Shown: positions 8,079 through 17,283 of the stretch, piece after piece
Layout: every line of letters begins with the position of its first letter
How positions within the stretch are numbered: the first letter of the stretch is position 1
Origin: an uncultured Poribacteria bacterium
GTDB taxonomy: Bacteria; Poribacteria; WGA-4E; WGA-3G
Direction of reading: 5' to 3'
DNA length: 64,000 nucleotides
Assembly (NCBI GenBank): GCA_951812525.1
Contig: OX638316.1
Span: 1,770,630-1,834,629, forward strand
Translations under genes and position numbers: made by a program
Notes under the pieces: generated by a model
Database searches by the model: none
Told to the model about the DNA's origin: nothing
Seen by the model: the letters and a program-made list of their open reading frames with translations, nothing else

Positions 8079-8965
8079 TGCGAATTGTAGTCGTGCTCGT
8101 GTTAATTCTGTTTTCTCTTGCCGGCACTTTGGTGTTGGCGCAACGTCAAGCTCCCAAGATTCCAGAGGGCATAACGGTACATCGGGATGTGGCTTATGTT
8201 ACCGATGGACACGAACGCCAAAAATTGGATCTCTATGTGCCAGACGAAGGAGAGAACCTACCCCTCATTATCTGGGTGCATGGGGGTGCCTGGCTCGGTG
8301 GCAGCAAGGAACGTTATGCCCCAATGGAATACCTCAAATCCGGCTATGCCGGTGCGAGCATCAACTATCGCTTGAGCCAGCACGCTATTTTTCCTGCCCA
8401 GATTGAGGATGTAAAAGCGGGTGTGCGGTGGCTGCGCGCGAATGCGGAGACCTATCGCATCGATCCAAATCGGTTTGCAGCATGGGGTTCATCTGCCGGT
8501 GGACACTTGGTTGCGATGCTCGGCACGGCAGGCGATATAACGGAATTTGAGGTGGGTGAGAACTTGGAGGTATCCAGTCGAGTGCAAGCCGTCGTCGATT
8601 ACTTCGGTCCGACGGACTTCATTCAGATGGACGCGTATCGTCTTCCAGACGGACTCGTGCATGACGCACCTGATTCTCCAGAATCTAAATTAGTAGGCGG
8701 ACCTATTCAGGAGCATAAAGACCGTGTCGCGAGCGCGAACCCTATCACCTACGTCTCCAAAGACGATCCACCTATTCTAATTATCCATGGAGATCAAGAT
8801 AAACTTGTCCCGTATCAACAGAGCGTGTTGTTGAAGGATGCCCTAGAGAAGGTGGGTGTCGCAGTTACACTCTACAATGTAGTCGGAGAAGGGCACGGCG
8901 GATTCAAAGATCCGAAAGTCCCAGAATTGACGAAAGCATTCCTTGAAAAGCATTTGAAGCCATAG
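8075..8965 (+). CDS. Secreted alpha/beta hydrolase (BD-FAE-like esterase)
   Basis: 296 residues. A hydrophobic signal peptide spans residues 1-22. The oxyanion motif HGGAW is at 69-73, the nucleophile GSSAGG at 138-143 (Ser140), the acid is likely Asp242 in HGDQDKLVP, and the base is His274 in GEGHGGF. This is the layout of carboxylesterases that deacylate sugars or small esters (PF20434/PF07859 type). The length is normal and all catalytic residues are present. It overlaps the RHH gene by four bases, suggesting one transcript and possible control by that regulator. Substrate not determinable from sequence. Confidence 0.85.
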   Translation: MMRIVVVLVLILFSLAGTLVLAQRQAPKIPEGITVHRDVAYVTDGHERQKLDLYVPDEGENLPLIIWVHGGAWLGGSKERYAPMEYLKSGYAGASINYRLSQHAIFPAQIEDVKAGVRWLRANAETYRIDPNRFAAWGSSAGGHLVAMLGTAGDITEFEVGENLEVSSRVQAVVDYFGPTDFIQMDAYRLPDGLVHDAPDSPESKLVGGPIQEHKDRVASANPITYVSKDDPPILIIHGDQDKLVPYQQSVLLKDALEKVGVAVTLYNVVGEGHGGFKDPKVPELTKAFLEKHLKP

Positions 8966-9104
8966 TCTAACCTAACCGCATCGCACGGTTCGCCTTAACA
9001 TTTAACGATATACGTCGAACAAACGACGATTTCTACTGGCCGATTTGTTTTTCTTTAAAATCTGCATAAACAGTTCTTGATGAGTGCCAATCAGCGGAGA
9101 ATGT

Positions 9105-10466
9105 ATGAGAACATCCAAGCATGACCTGACGCGTGGGAGCATTTCAAAAGCCCTTTTACGATTGGCTATACCCACATTTGTCAGTCAGCTGCTGCAAGAT
9201 CTGTTTAATGTAGTCGATATGATTTTCGTTGGTCGGCTGGGACCGGCAGCCCTCGTCGCTGTCGCCATGGGTGGAAATTTACTACGACTTGTCAGCATTC
9301 TCGCACACGGTATCTCAACGGGAACAATTATTCTCGTATCTCAGTTTCTCGGTGCTCGGAAGCGTATAGAAAGCGAGAACATTGCGATACAAGCCTTAAT
9401 GCTTAATGTGGTGTGTGCGCTGTGCATTGGGGGTTTGGGCTATCCGTTCGCTGAGTTTGGATTGTGGCTAATGGGGGTCGAACCAGAGGTCATTCCGCTC
9501 GGTGTTCCCTACCTTCGAGTGATGCTACTTGGAGCGGTAGTGATGTTTCTCTCTCGTACCCTCACCGCAATTTTCCGTGGTGCCGGAGATGCAGTGACAC
9601 CGATGACCGTCTTAATTTTTTCCTCGATTGTTAATATCGTTTTGGATCCGCTGTTAATTTTTGGACTCTGGGGGTTTCCGCGACTCGGAGTGGTTGGTTC
9701 GGCGTATGCGACGGTAATAGGTCAAGGACTCGGTGTCGCTGTCCTCCTTTACCTCTGTTTTAAAGGCGGAGGCGTGATTTCTCTGCGCTATGTTGAACGT
9801 CGCCCAAACTTTTTGATGTGGAGTCAAATCATGCGCTTAGGGATTTTTAGTTCCATGCAGGCGTTGTTGCGGCATGGCTCCCGTGTGTTATTTATTCGAG
9901 TCGTCGCTATCTTTGGCACTGACCCCGTTGCTGGTTATGCTATCTGTATGCGGTTGCGTAGTCTTGTTATGCATTTTGGTACTGCCTTCTCGAATGCTGT
10001 GGCACCAATGGTAGGGCAAAATATTGGAGCTAATCGTATTGAACGCGCCGAAAAGTCCGCTCACTTAGGTAGCATCTTAGCAGCGGTCATTGTCACTGTC
10101 ATCGGCATTTTCCTGTTCACGATTCCTCAGTTCTTTGTCGGTTGGTTTACGAACGAATCTGAGGTAATTGAAATCGGAAGTGTTTATTTGCGTTTTCTCG
10201 CAGCGACGTTTACATTCATGGTTGTTGCCAGTGTTTTGGGGCGTGCGCTCAACGGTGCCGGAGATACGGTGTCCCCGATGACGATTACAGGACTGTCGCA
10301 GTTCGGGGTCGGATTGATATTGGTGCTTCTTCTTTCCCAGTTAATAGGGCTGACAGGGATTTGGTGGGGGATTGCTGTATCAAACGTTGTGCAATGTCTC
10401 CTTATCGGATACTGGTTCAGACGCGGTGGTTGGAAAACACTAAAGTGGAGAGCCGCCGGTCCTTAA
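9105..10466 (+). CDS. MATE family efflux transporter
   Basis: 453 residues with about twelve hydrophobic helices in two homologous halves (LRLAIPTFVSQLLQDLFNVV near the start; GAGDAVTPMTV in the first half repeated as GAGDTVSPMTI in the second). It fits the DinF/NorM-like MATE group that exports drugs or cations using Na+ or H+. The ATG at 9105 is chosen for GCGGAGA five bases upstream; a GTG at 9084 has none. The last residues (KWRAAGP) run into a carboxylesterase remnant whose reading frame begins at 10462, so the extreme C-terminus seems to have been replaced by a deletion junction. The core of the transporter is intact. Confidence 0.85.
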   Translation: MRTSKHDLTRGSISKALLRLAIPTFVSQLLQDLFNVVDMIFVGRLGPAALVAVAMGGNLLRLVSILAHGISTGTIILVSQFLGARKRIESENIAIQALMLNVVCALCIGGLGYPFAEFGLWLMGVEPEVIPLGVPYLRVMLLGAVVMFLSRTLTAIFRGAGDAVTPMTVLIFSSIVNIVLDPLLIFGLWGFPRLGVVGSAYATVIGQGLGVAVLLYLCFKGGGVISLRYVERRPNFLMWSQIMRLGIFSSMQALLRHGSRVLFIRVVAIFGTDPVAGYAICMRLRSLVMHFGTAFSNAVAPMVGQNIGANRIERAEKSAHLGSILAAVIVTVIGIFLFTIPQFFVGWFTNESEVIEIGSVYLRFLAATFTFMVVASVLGRALNGAGDTVSPMTITGLSQFGVGLILVLLLSQLIGLTGIWWGIAVSNVVQCLLIGYWFRRGGWKTLKWRAAGP

Positions 10467-11099
10467 CATTTGGACACCGCGGATTCAGGATAATAAGAAG
10501 CTGCCCGTTATGGTCTGGCTGCATGGTGGCGGTTTTACAAATGGATCCTCGATTGAGCAGGTGGCTTATGACGGTGAAAATCTCAGCAGGAAGGGTGATG
10601 TTGTTGTTGTTTCTCTTAACCATCGACTGAATATTCTCGGTTACCTTGATCTGTCTGCTTACGGCGATAAATACAAGTACTCCGAGAATGTTGGAATGGC
10701 AGATATTGTGGCTGCTCTGGAGTGGATCAAGACCAATATCAATAACGTGCAACTGAAAGCAGACCAAAATGGAGCACCCGTATACACGTATGTATTCACT
10801 TATGAATCCCCGGTGATGGATGGGGTCGGGATGGCATGGCACTGTGCGGAAATCCCTTATATTTTCAACAACGTTGATATTGTCCCAACAGCACCGGCGG
10901 CGGAGAAGTTGCACATACGCTTGCGGACAAAATGAGTTCAGCATGGATTAACTTTGCTCGGAACAGTAATCCTAATCATTCGGGATTGCCTGAGTGGCCG
11001 GCTTTTACCAGCGAAGATGGTGCAACGATGATTTTCGATACCACTTGTGAGGTACGATACCACCATGACAAAGAGCTAATGGAGCTACTGGGTCCCTGA
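10462..11099 (+). pseudogene. Remnant of type B carboxylesterase
   Basis: From 10462 the frame reads LNIWTPRIQDNKKLPVMVWL, then HGGGFTNGSS, RGDVVVVSLNHRLNI-like text (actual KGDVVVVSLNHRLNILGYL) and NVGMADIVAALEWI: the first third of a PF00135 carboxylesterase. The nucleophile region GESAGG is missing; the text jumps to the C-terminal part (GAPVYTYVFTYESP, CAEIPYIFNN). A frameshift near 10910 then moves the final segment (MSSAWINFARNSNPNH, LPEWPAF) to another frame, ending at TGA 11097-11099. So there are a 5' truncation, an internal deletion and a frameshift. It overlaps the 3' end of the convergent CRTAC1-like gene by 15 bases. Confidence 0.85.
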
Positions 11100-12731
11100 T
11101 TCTTTGATGGTGATTATCTGATTCGGCGCGACATCTCGAATTACGTCCACGATACCGCTGGGCCATCTCACTTCAATGTGGTCGATGCGTTTGTGCGTGC
11201 CGATTCCAAAATGGAGGCGTAGGTCGTTTTGAGAAAGATAGCCCGATCCACCCCGGACTTCATCAATTTGGGTCAAATCGTCAGTTTGAATTTTTATCCG
11301 TGTGCCGATGCCTGCGCGATTGCTCCGCGTCCCAATCGTGCGAATCAGAATCCAATTGCTCTGATTTTCACTATCGTTGCGCAGTAGTTGGGGGGTATCA
11401 TTGGCGTTGCTGATTAGCACGTCTAAGTCGCCATCATTATCGTAATCTCCGGTGGCGATGCCGCGACTTACCTTACGCGACTGTAAACCACTTCCGGCAT
11501 TCATCCATTCGTTAGTGAAGTGTCCGTGTCCATTGTTAATCAATAAGTAGTTGTGTTGGGGATAGGTCGTTGTATCGTCGTATTTTTCGACCGTGTCTTG
11601 AAGATGACCGTTGGCGATTAGCAGGTCTTTGTCGCCATCGTTGTCCACGTCAAAAAAATCGACACCCCAGCCAACATAAGGAAGACTCTCCGCCATACCC
11701 ACCGCAAACGATAGATCAGTGAAAAAGTCGCCATTATCGTTGCGATAGAGGGCATTGGGTTGTTGTTGATAGTTGATTGCGATGAGATCTAAAAGTCCAT
11801 CATTGTCGTAATCGCCAAAATCGACCCCCATTGTTCCCTGTACGTTCCCGTTTTCGTCAGCCTCTACTCCTGCCATCCAACCGACGTTTGTAAATGTACC
11901 GTCTCCGTTGTTTTGATAGAGGAAATTCTCTCCCGCATCGTTGCCGACATAACAATCTGAATCTCCGTCGTTGTCGTAATCCCCGAACACGATACCCATC
12001 CCTTTTCCATCTTCGTTGTATACGCCCGCGGTGGTGGTGACATCGGTAAAAGTGCCGTCGCCGTTGTTGCGATATAAGGTGTCTGGTAGCCCTTCAAAAC
12101 TTTCCGGCGGACAGTAGGTCGCCACGCCTTTTTGTGTGCAGTTGGTGTGGGTTTCAAAGTGGAAGTCGATGTAGTTGGTAACGTACAAATCAACGAAGCC
12201 GTCGTTATCGTAATCGGCGAAGGCACAGCCAAGACTCCAACGGTTATCTCCAACCGCGGCGTGCTCCGTGACATCAGTAAAAGTGCCGTCCCCGTTGTTT
12301 CGGTAAAGCACATTCGCACCAAAATTCGTCACATATAAATCCAGATTGCCGTCGTTGTCATAGTCAGCGACAGCGCAGCCCGCACCGTAGCCGGTATCTC
12401 CAACACCCGCCTGTTCTGTGACATCGATAAAAGTGCCGTCGCCATTGTTACGATAAAGCCGATTGGTTGGCGGCGTGAGTGAGCTAAAACCGGGTAAATC
12501 TGTGCTGTTAACGAGATATATATCAATCAAGCCGTTCCCATCGTAGTCAAAGAAGGCGGCACCCGATCCAACCGTTTCTAGGAAGTACCGCTGCCCGCTT
12601 CTGCCATCGACGTGATGGAACTCAAGTCCTGCTGTCTCTGTGACGGCAGTAAATGAAATTTTACCTTCACCACCCGCCCAGCAGAGAGTATTAATTAAAC
12701 AGGTTATGAGAAAACAGATTGCGTATCGCAT
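11085..12731 (-). CDS. CRTAC1-like FG-GAP/VCBS propeller protein with ASPIC/UnbV domain
   Basis: 548 residues. A signal peptide spans about residues 1-19. Then at least six repeats of LYRNNGDGTFTDVTE with FGDYDNDGDSDCYVGN-type calcium loops form an integrin-alpha-like seven-bladed propeller. The C-terminal ASPIC/UnbV domain follows (GIGTRIKIQTDDLTQIDEVRGG, LRLHFGIGTH, VRWPSG). Such proteins are exported and bind calcium; a role in carbohydrate or surface interaction is probable but unproven. Repeats are intact and the length is normal for the family. It converges with the esterase remnant and may be the last gene of the TPR/CBM9 transcript, though a repeat-bearing gap (12732-12910) lies between. 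Confidence 0.85.
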   Translation of the reverse strand: MRYAICFLITCLINTLCWAGGEGKISFTAVTETAGLEFHHVDGRSGQRYFLETVGSGAAFFDYDGNGLIDIYLVNSTDLPGFSSLTPPTNRLYRNNGDGTFIDVTEQAGVGDTGYGAGCAVADYDNDGNLDLYVTNFGANVLYRNNGDGTFTDVTEHAAVGDNRWSLGCAFADYDNDGFVDLYVTNYIDFHFETHTNCTQKGVATYCPPESFEGLPDTLYRNNGDGTFTDVTTTAGVYNEDGKGMGIVFGDYDNDGDSDCYVGNDAGENFLYQNNGDGTFTNVGWMAGVEADENGNVQGTMGVDFGDYDNDGLLDLIAINYQQQPNALYRNDNGDFFTDLSFAVGMAESLPYVGWGVDFFDVDNDGDKDLLIANGHLQDTVEKYDDTTTYPQHNYLLINNGHGHFTNEWMNAGSGLQSRKVSRGIATGDYDNDGDLDVLISNANDTPQLLRNDSENQSNWILIRTIGTRSNRAGIGTRIKIQTDDLTQIDEVRGGSGYLSQNDLRLHFGIGTHKRIDHIEVRWPSGIVDVIRDVAPNQIITIKESGTQ

Positions 12732-12780
12732 AATAGTTGTCAGTTAACATTTTGTGGCAGTGTACGGGGGATTAGATTTT

Positions 12781-12857
12781 TCTGTAGGAGCGATCTCCTG
12801 ATCGCGACGCTCTAACTGTTTTCTGTAGGATGATCTCCCGATCGCGACTTTCTAACT
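12781..12857. repeat. Two tandem copies of a 36-37-bp intergenic repeat
   Basis: Unit 1 (12781-12817) and unit 2 (12822-12857) share TCTGTAGGA, GATCTCC, GATCGCGAC and TCTAACT. Each contains GCGATC...GATCGC or a degenerate form, able to make a short hairpin. This resembles a REP-like dispersed element lying between two co-directional genes. Confidence 0.7.
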
Positions 12858-12910
12858 TGGATACCATAACTCCTAAAATTGAACACTGACAACCCATAAC
12901 CTTTCCCAAA

Positions 12911-14233
12911 TTAGTCCGACACTTCCTCTTTCGCCTGGCGCACCTGATGGAGATATTCTTGCGCTTGTTTGTTATCGGGTGCCAATTTAAGAGCCTTCTG
13001 AAAAACGGTTTCAGCCGCGTTATAGTCTTTCATGGCGAGATGGATTGCGCCGAGCATATTGAGACTTTGCGCGTTTGGCATCGTTTCAGTTGCCTTTTGG
13101 GCGAGTTGGCGGGCGGTTTCCAGGTGGTGTTCAGATTCTTTTGGCTGGTCATACTGTTGATACAATAAACCGAGCATCAGATGCCCTTTGATATATTCCG
13201 ATTCAACCCCGATAGCGGTTTTGTAAACGGTAACTGCCTTTTTGCCCTGTTGATTCTGAATATAGAGTGCGGCGATTTTATCGTAAGCCTCCATCAAAGA
13301 GGCATCTATAAGAAGAGCGGTTTTATACTGCTCAAACGCTCTTTCCGGTTGGTTGTGTTCTGCATAAATGTTTGCAAGTGCTATATAGCCATCAGGGTCG
13401 TCCGGTTTTTCACGAATTTTCTGCTCTGCCGCATCAAGAGCATCTTGAAGTTCCCGAATCTGCTGTGCGATTTCGCGTTGGTGCCTTGCTGATTCAACTT
13501 GTCCGAGCCGGAAATAGCAACGCGCGAGATTATGGTGAAGTGCGAGATCCCCCGTACGATGCGGCAGTACACGCTCATATTCGCTAATTGCTTCCGCATA
13601 CTTGCCCATCTGCTGATAGGTAAAGCCGAGTTCAAATCTTGCTGTTGTGTGATTGGTGTCAATTGCCAACGCCTGCTGAAAGTCAGTGACTGCCCTATCA
13701 TACTCGCCCTGTTTTGTGTAGATAATTCCACGATTGCAGTATATCTCTGGCGATTGCAGCTTCAGTTCAAGTGCCTGTGTATACGTTTTCAGCGCAAGGT
13801 CAAACTTGAACTGTGCGTGATAGATGTTTCCCAATCCAAGATATGCTTGAGGGAACCTCGAATCTAATTCGATTGCTTTTTCATAGTGTGCAATCGACTC
13901 CGTAGTTTCCCCACGCTCTGCAAGCAGGATTCCCATCACAGCGTGTGCTTGCAAGATATTGTCGTTGAGTGCCAATGCTTTTTGGAGGGCATTGATAGCG
14001 TCATCTGTCCGTCCCATTTTCCAGTAGACCATACCGATGCCGCTGTGTGCCTCGGAGAAGTTAGCGTCTAACTGTAGCACCTTTTGGTATTCACGCAGTG
14101 CCTCATCGAAGCGTTGCTGGTTAGCAAACGTCCCCGCCCGACGATAGTGCCGTAGCAACGGATCAACGCGTTGGGCATTCACCGCGAAACAGAAGCAGAA
14201 CAGAATGAGAACTACGAGGGACAGATATCTCAT
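12911..14233 (-). CDS. Secreted tetratricopeptide repeat protein
   Basis: 440 residues. Residues 1-20 are a signal peptide (LSLVVLILFCFCFAVNA). About eleven TPR units follow, for example AHSGIGMVYWKMGRTDDAINALQ and ALDIDTNHTTARFELGF-like text, with a short charged helix near residue 235-255 splitting two TPR arrays. TPR arrays are protein-binding scaffolds, here outside the cytoplasm. Its ATG overlaps the stop of the CBM9-like gene (ATGA at 14230-14233), so the two are translated together. This suggests that it assists assembly or binding of the two CBM9-like proteins or of the CRTAC1-like protein downstream (inference). Confidence 0.85.
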   Translation of the reverse strand: MRYLSLVVLILFCFCFAVNAQRVDPLLRHYRRAGTFANQQRFDEALREYQKVLQLDANFSEAHSGIGMVYWKMGRTDDAINALQKALALNDNILQAHAVMGILLAERGETTESIAHYEKAIELDSRFPQAYLGLGNIYHAQFKFDLALKTYTQALELKLQSPEIYCNRGIIYTKQGEYDRAVTDFQQALAIDTNHTTARFELGFTYQQMGKYAEAISEYERVLPHRTGDLALHHNLARCYFRLGQVESARHQREIAQQIRELQDALDAAEQKIREKPDDPDGYIALANIYAEHNQPERAFEQYKTALLIDASLMEAYDKIAALYIQNQQGKKAVTVYKTAIGVESEYIKGHLMLGLLYQQYDQPKESEHHLETARQLAQKATETMPNAQSLNMLGAIHLAMKDYNAAETVFQKALKLAPDNKQAQEYLHQVRQAKEEVSD

Positions 14234-15186
14234 TGATGGGCTTGCTTGATTTTACCCCACGTTACTGGGAGTTTACCACTCGGATCGACAGCAGCGGTTG
14301 TGCTGAAAATTATATCGCCCAACACGCCAGGGCTGTTATCATTTTCAAAGTCACTTGACCACGCCATCGCACCACCTTGTGGGGGATCATAGATCGGATC
14401 AACATCCATTACGGTAATATCAAATCCGATGACATCTCCGTCATCCGGTTTAATCCGTTTTCCGTAGTAGGCATCGAAGATTTTCCAGGGCATGCGGATC
14501 TCAAAAGTGTAGCTGGCTCCGTCATTTTTCGCCATAATGTGTCCCTTTGCTGGACTGTTGAGTTCCGGGTCCTCGACTTGACCGTCTCTCTGAAATGCGG
14601 CTCCGGCACCGCGTGTGGTCAGTGGGACAATCTCCCAGAAGGTGTCATCCGGTTCGTAAGTGCTAATCGCGGCAATAGCAGCTGTATCGAACTTCTTATT
14701 TCCGAACTTTTTGGTAGGTGCATCGTGTTTGGTATCAAAGCAGAACCAATACCCATCAAAATTCCTGCTATCTCGTGCTGCGAAAGGCGGTCCTAATTCG
14801 TTAATGTCATCGTCAACGACCTCAAAAGCAAAATAAAGATTGTCATCATCCCACATCGTCATCCATGTAACATGGAGATCATCGTCGCCATCAATCTGTC
14901 CCCGGCTCACGCGATCCCCACCTTTATTTGTGTTGCGACCGGCACCGCCGCCTGCAACAATTTGATACCAATCCTGCGGTTTTGTGGTAATTTCTTGTGC
15001 AAGGCTTCTAACAATCTCCCATTCTATAAGATCACCATCAATAGTAATGGCCCCTCTCCTCGGAGCACTGATTGCCTCACCACCCGAGTGTGTAAACCCA
15101 TCTGTCGTGAGGAAGATTAGCCAGATTGAAGTGAAGGTTACAACAGGCAAAATGAGCATTTTTAGGGCGTTAGTTGCGAATTTCAT
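14230..15186 (-). CDS. Secreted CBM9/DOMON-like domain protein with conserved WG-IK tail
   Basis: 318 residues from the ATG at 15186; an in-frame ATG at 15201 is possible and neither has a strong ribosome site. A signal anchor (LKMLILPVVTFTSIWLIFL) is followed by one PF06452-type carbohydrate-binding family 9 fold (AITIDGDLIEWE, LHVTWMTMWDDDNLYFAFEV, FEIRMPWKIFD, FENDNSPGVLGD). In known members this fold binds sugars or sits in ethylbenzene-dehydrogenase-like proteins. The C-terminus AVDPSGKLPVTWGKIK matches five other proteins in the window. Paralogue of the next gene upstream (15322-16338). Overlaps the TPR gene by four bases. Confidence 0.8.
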   Translation of the reverse strand: MKFATNALKMLILPVVTFTSIWLIFLTTDGFTHSGGEAISAPRRGAITIDGDLIEWEIVRSLAQEITTKPQDWYQIVAGGGAGRNTNKGGDRVSRGQIDGDDDLHVTWMTMWDDDNLYFAFEVVDDDINELGPPFAARDSRNFDGYWFCFDTKHDAPTKKFGNKKFDTAAIAAISTYEPDDTFWEIVPLTTRGAGAAFQRDGQVEDPELNSPAKGHIMAKNDGASYTFEIRMPWKIFDAYYGKRIKPDDGDVIGFDITVMDVDPIYDPPQGGAMAWSSDFENDNSPGVLGDIIFSTTAAVDPSGKLPVTWGKIKQAHQ

Positions 15187-15254
15187 GAAGTCAACCCCCA
15201 TTTTATTGTTGAAATTTTTGGGAAAGTTTATGCCAAATTACCTTGAGGTGTTAA

Positions 15255-15276
15255 GGGCGGAGTAACGTCTCCGCCC
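15255..15276. repeat. Intergenic hairpin, 8-bp arms
   Basis: GGGCGGAG (15255-15262), loop TAACGT, CTCCGCCC (15269-15276). It lies between the two CBM9-like genes. There is no T tract in the direction of transcription, so it is more likely a REP-like or mRNA-stability hairpin than an intrinsic terminator. Confidence 0.65.
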
Positions 15277-15321
15277 ATCTTCTGCGTGAAAAAAATAAGA
15301 GGGATCGCGATTAATTGAAGA

Positions 15322-16338
15322 CTACTTGTAACCGCGTTTGATTTTACCCCACGTTGACGGCAATTTGTCTTTCGGATCGACAGACGTTGCACTGCCGACA
15401 ACCTCGTTGGAAATCATAAGATCGCCGAGCACACCGGGGCTGTTGTCGTTTTCAAAATCACTCGACCAAGCGACTGCGCCGCCAAGGGGTGCGGCGTAAG
15501 AACCTGGGGCATCACCGTCGATATCTGTGATTGTAATGTCGAATCCGATGACTAAGCCGTCCGTAGGAGCGAGAGCTGCGCCGAAAAACGGCTCAAAAAC
15601 CGACCAAGGGAGACGTATCTCAGCGGAATATCCGCTGCCGGTTTTCTGACCTGCGACGTGTCCGTTACCCGGTTCGCCCAACTCTGGGTCCACGGCAGCA
15701 TTCAACGATTGTGACCACGCCCCGCTTGTACCTGCGGTCGTTACAGGCGCAAAAATCCAATAGTGGTCGTCCGCTTCATAGGTGCTGTTATCGGCGACGT
15801 GTTTCGTCTCAAATTCATGGTGCGGAAACTCAAATACAGGCGCATCGTGCTTGGTATCGAATATCAACCATATCCCGTCAATATCCCCATCCCTAGTGGC
15901 GAGGTCATTGGCATACGCATGGTGGGTGTCGTCGGTAATATCGAACGCAAAATAGAGATAGTCGTCATCCCATAACGTTGCCCAGCGCGCCAGGAAATCG
16001 TCGTCACCATCGAATTTGCCACGACTGACTCGGAGTCCGCCATCATTGGTGTCGCTGCCAGCACCGCCCCCGGGAATAATCTGATACCAGTCTTGGTTAT
16101 GTTTCGGATCGCGAGGGTCTACGACAATGTCTTGCAGCGGTGAAGCTTCTTGAAATATTGCGTCCCATTCTGCCTCATCGAGCATTCCATCAATTGTAAT
16201 AGGTGTTTCGGTTTTTTTACTTGTTACCTCGCCGCCTGAGTGTGCCATCACCGACAGTGTAGAGAGTGTGAATAAAACACAGCAGGCGATAGTGAACAGA
16301 TTGAATTTTACACACAGCAATTTTTTTGGAATAAACAT
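15322..16338 (-). CDS. Secreted CBM9/DOMON-like domain protein, second paralogue
   Basis: 338 residues from the ATG at 16338, which has AGGAG seven bases upstream; a longer frame to 16437 has no such signal. A signal peptide (FTIACCVLFTLSTLSVMA) is followed by a PF06452-type domain: ITIDGMLDEAEWD, ARWATLWDDDYLYFAFDI, EIRLPWSVFEPF, FENDNSPGVLGDLM. It parallels the downstream gene through the whole domain, including the HSGGE after the signal peptide, so a local duplication made the pair. It ends SVDPKDKLPSTWGKIK, the shared tail. A role in binding extracellular polysaccharide is likely but not shown. Confidence 0.8.
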   Translation of the reverse strand: MFIPKKLLCVKFNLFTIACCVLFTLSTLSVMAHSGGEVTSKKTETPITIDGMLDEAEWDAIFQEASPLQDIVVDPRDPKHNQDWYQIIPGGGAGSDTNDGGLRVSRGKFDGDDDFLARWATLWDDDYLYFAFDITDDTHHAYANDLATRDGDIDGIWLIFDTKHDAPVFEFPHHEFETKHVADNSTYEADDHYWIFAPVTTAGTSGAWSQSLNAAVDPELGEPGNGHVAGQKTGSGYSAEIRLPWSVFEPFFGAALAPTDGLVIGFDITITDIDGDAPGSYAAPLGGAVAWSSDFENDNSPGVLGDLMISNEVVGSATSVDPKDKLPSTWGKIKRGYK

Positions 16339-16558
16339 TGTGAATCTCCTATTGGTAACCTTCGCTGTAAAACGCAAAGATGTTTCTGTTTTTTTAGAAA
16401 CGTGCTTGGAATCTGGGAACCCAAGCAATAGAGACATTGGTTGGACTAATGAACTGTATGTGCATTGCTTGTCATTGTGGGGGGTTCCCTATCCACAATT
16501 GGCGGATGGACCTATAAATAAACTTTATCGGAAGTAAAAATAAAAGTCAAGTAAATAA

Positions 16559-17239
16559 TCAACGTTTCAACGCCACTGAAACGCCATCGCGGAGCGGAAT
16601 AATCGTCGAGAATACTTCAGGCGAACTATAGAGGAGCCGTGTTACCTCTCTAACACCGATCGTGGCATCGTGGAACCACTTCTCCTGTTCATTAAGTCCT
16701 TCTGGAGCATTCCCTGGCTTTTGTGTAATGACGCGTCCACCCCAGATCATATTGTCTGTGATAAACAACCCACCGCTCCTGAGCCGTGGAATCGCTTTCC
16801 GAAACGCTTCGGGATATCCGTCTTTGTCGATGTCGTTGTAAATGATGTCAAATTCACCTTCGGTTTCATCTATGATTTCAAGGGCGTTGCCGACGCGATA
16901 GTCAATGCGATCTGCGATACCACCGCGCGCGAGATATTCCGCGGCCCGATCGGCGTTCTCCTGCGATCCGTCTGTACAGATGATAGAGGCTTCCGGTTTT
17001 TGCAATGCCTTCGCCATCCAATACGCTGAATAGCCAAAACCTGATCCCATCTCGAAAATCCGTGTCGGATTCGTTAGCAGCACTAATTGGTGCAAAACAC
17101 GTCCGACAAGCGGTCCAACGATAGGAAAACGATTTGTCTGTGCATGCGCTTCCATCTCCGTGAGTACTTCATCGCGTTCAGGAATAATATCAAGTAGGTA
17201 GTCGTCAAGCGACGGATTAAGAATACTAAAACGTTGCAT
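16559..17239 (-). CDS. SAM-dependent O-methyltransferase (caffeoyl-CoA OMT-like)
   Basis: 226 residues from the ATG at 17239 with AAGGAG six bases upstream; the frame runs on to 17401, but that stretch reads through the hairpin repeat at 17255 and the end of the next gene. SAM-binding motif I is IFEMGSGFGYSAYWMA, the acidic ribose ligand is CTDGSQENA, and the metal/substrate region is YNDIDKDGYPEAF with FITDNMIWGGRV. This is the PF01596 family, which methylates catechol-type hydroxyls with a divalent metal. Cytoplasmic. It follows the Gfo/Idh/MocA gene by 44 bases and may share its transcript. Confidence 0.85.
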   Translation of the reverse strand: MQRFSILNPSLDDYLLDIIPERDEVLTEMEAHAQTNRFPIVGPLVGRVLHQLVLLTNPTRIFEMGSGFGYSAYWMAKALQKPEASIICTDGSQENADRAAEYLARGGIADRIDYRVGNALEIIDETEGEFDIIYNDIDKDGYPEAFRKAIPRLRSGGLFITDNMIWGGRVITQKPGNAPEGLNEQEKWFHDATIGVREVTRLLYSSPEVFSTIIPLRDGVSVALKR

Positions 17240-17254
17240 AAATAACTCCTTGCT

Positions 17255-17276
17255 GGCGAGGTTTCCTAACCTCGCC
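17255..17276. repeat. Hairpin repeat, 9-bp arms
   Basis: GGCGAGGTT (17255-17263), TCCT, AACCTCGCC (17268-17276), then CATTTTTT on the + strand. It sits between two - strand genes, so the T run is on the wrong side for terminating them. The same GGCGAGG stem occurs at 41342-41365 and in degenerate form near 482, 43538 and 55087, marking a dispersed family. Confidence 0.7.
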
Positions 17277-17283
17277 CATTTTT

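Noticed and set aside
7710-8965. RHH plus next gene as a toxin-antitoxin pair
   Set aside because: The overlapping partner is an exported esterase with a full catalytic triad, not a known toxin, so coupling alone is not evidence for a toxin system.
12781-12857. A short CRISPR array
   Set aside because: Only two units, directly adjacent with no spacer of useful length, and no cas genes in the window.
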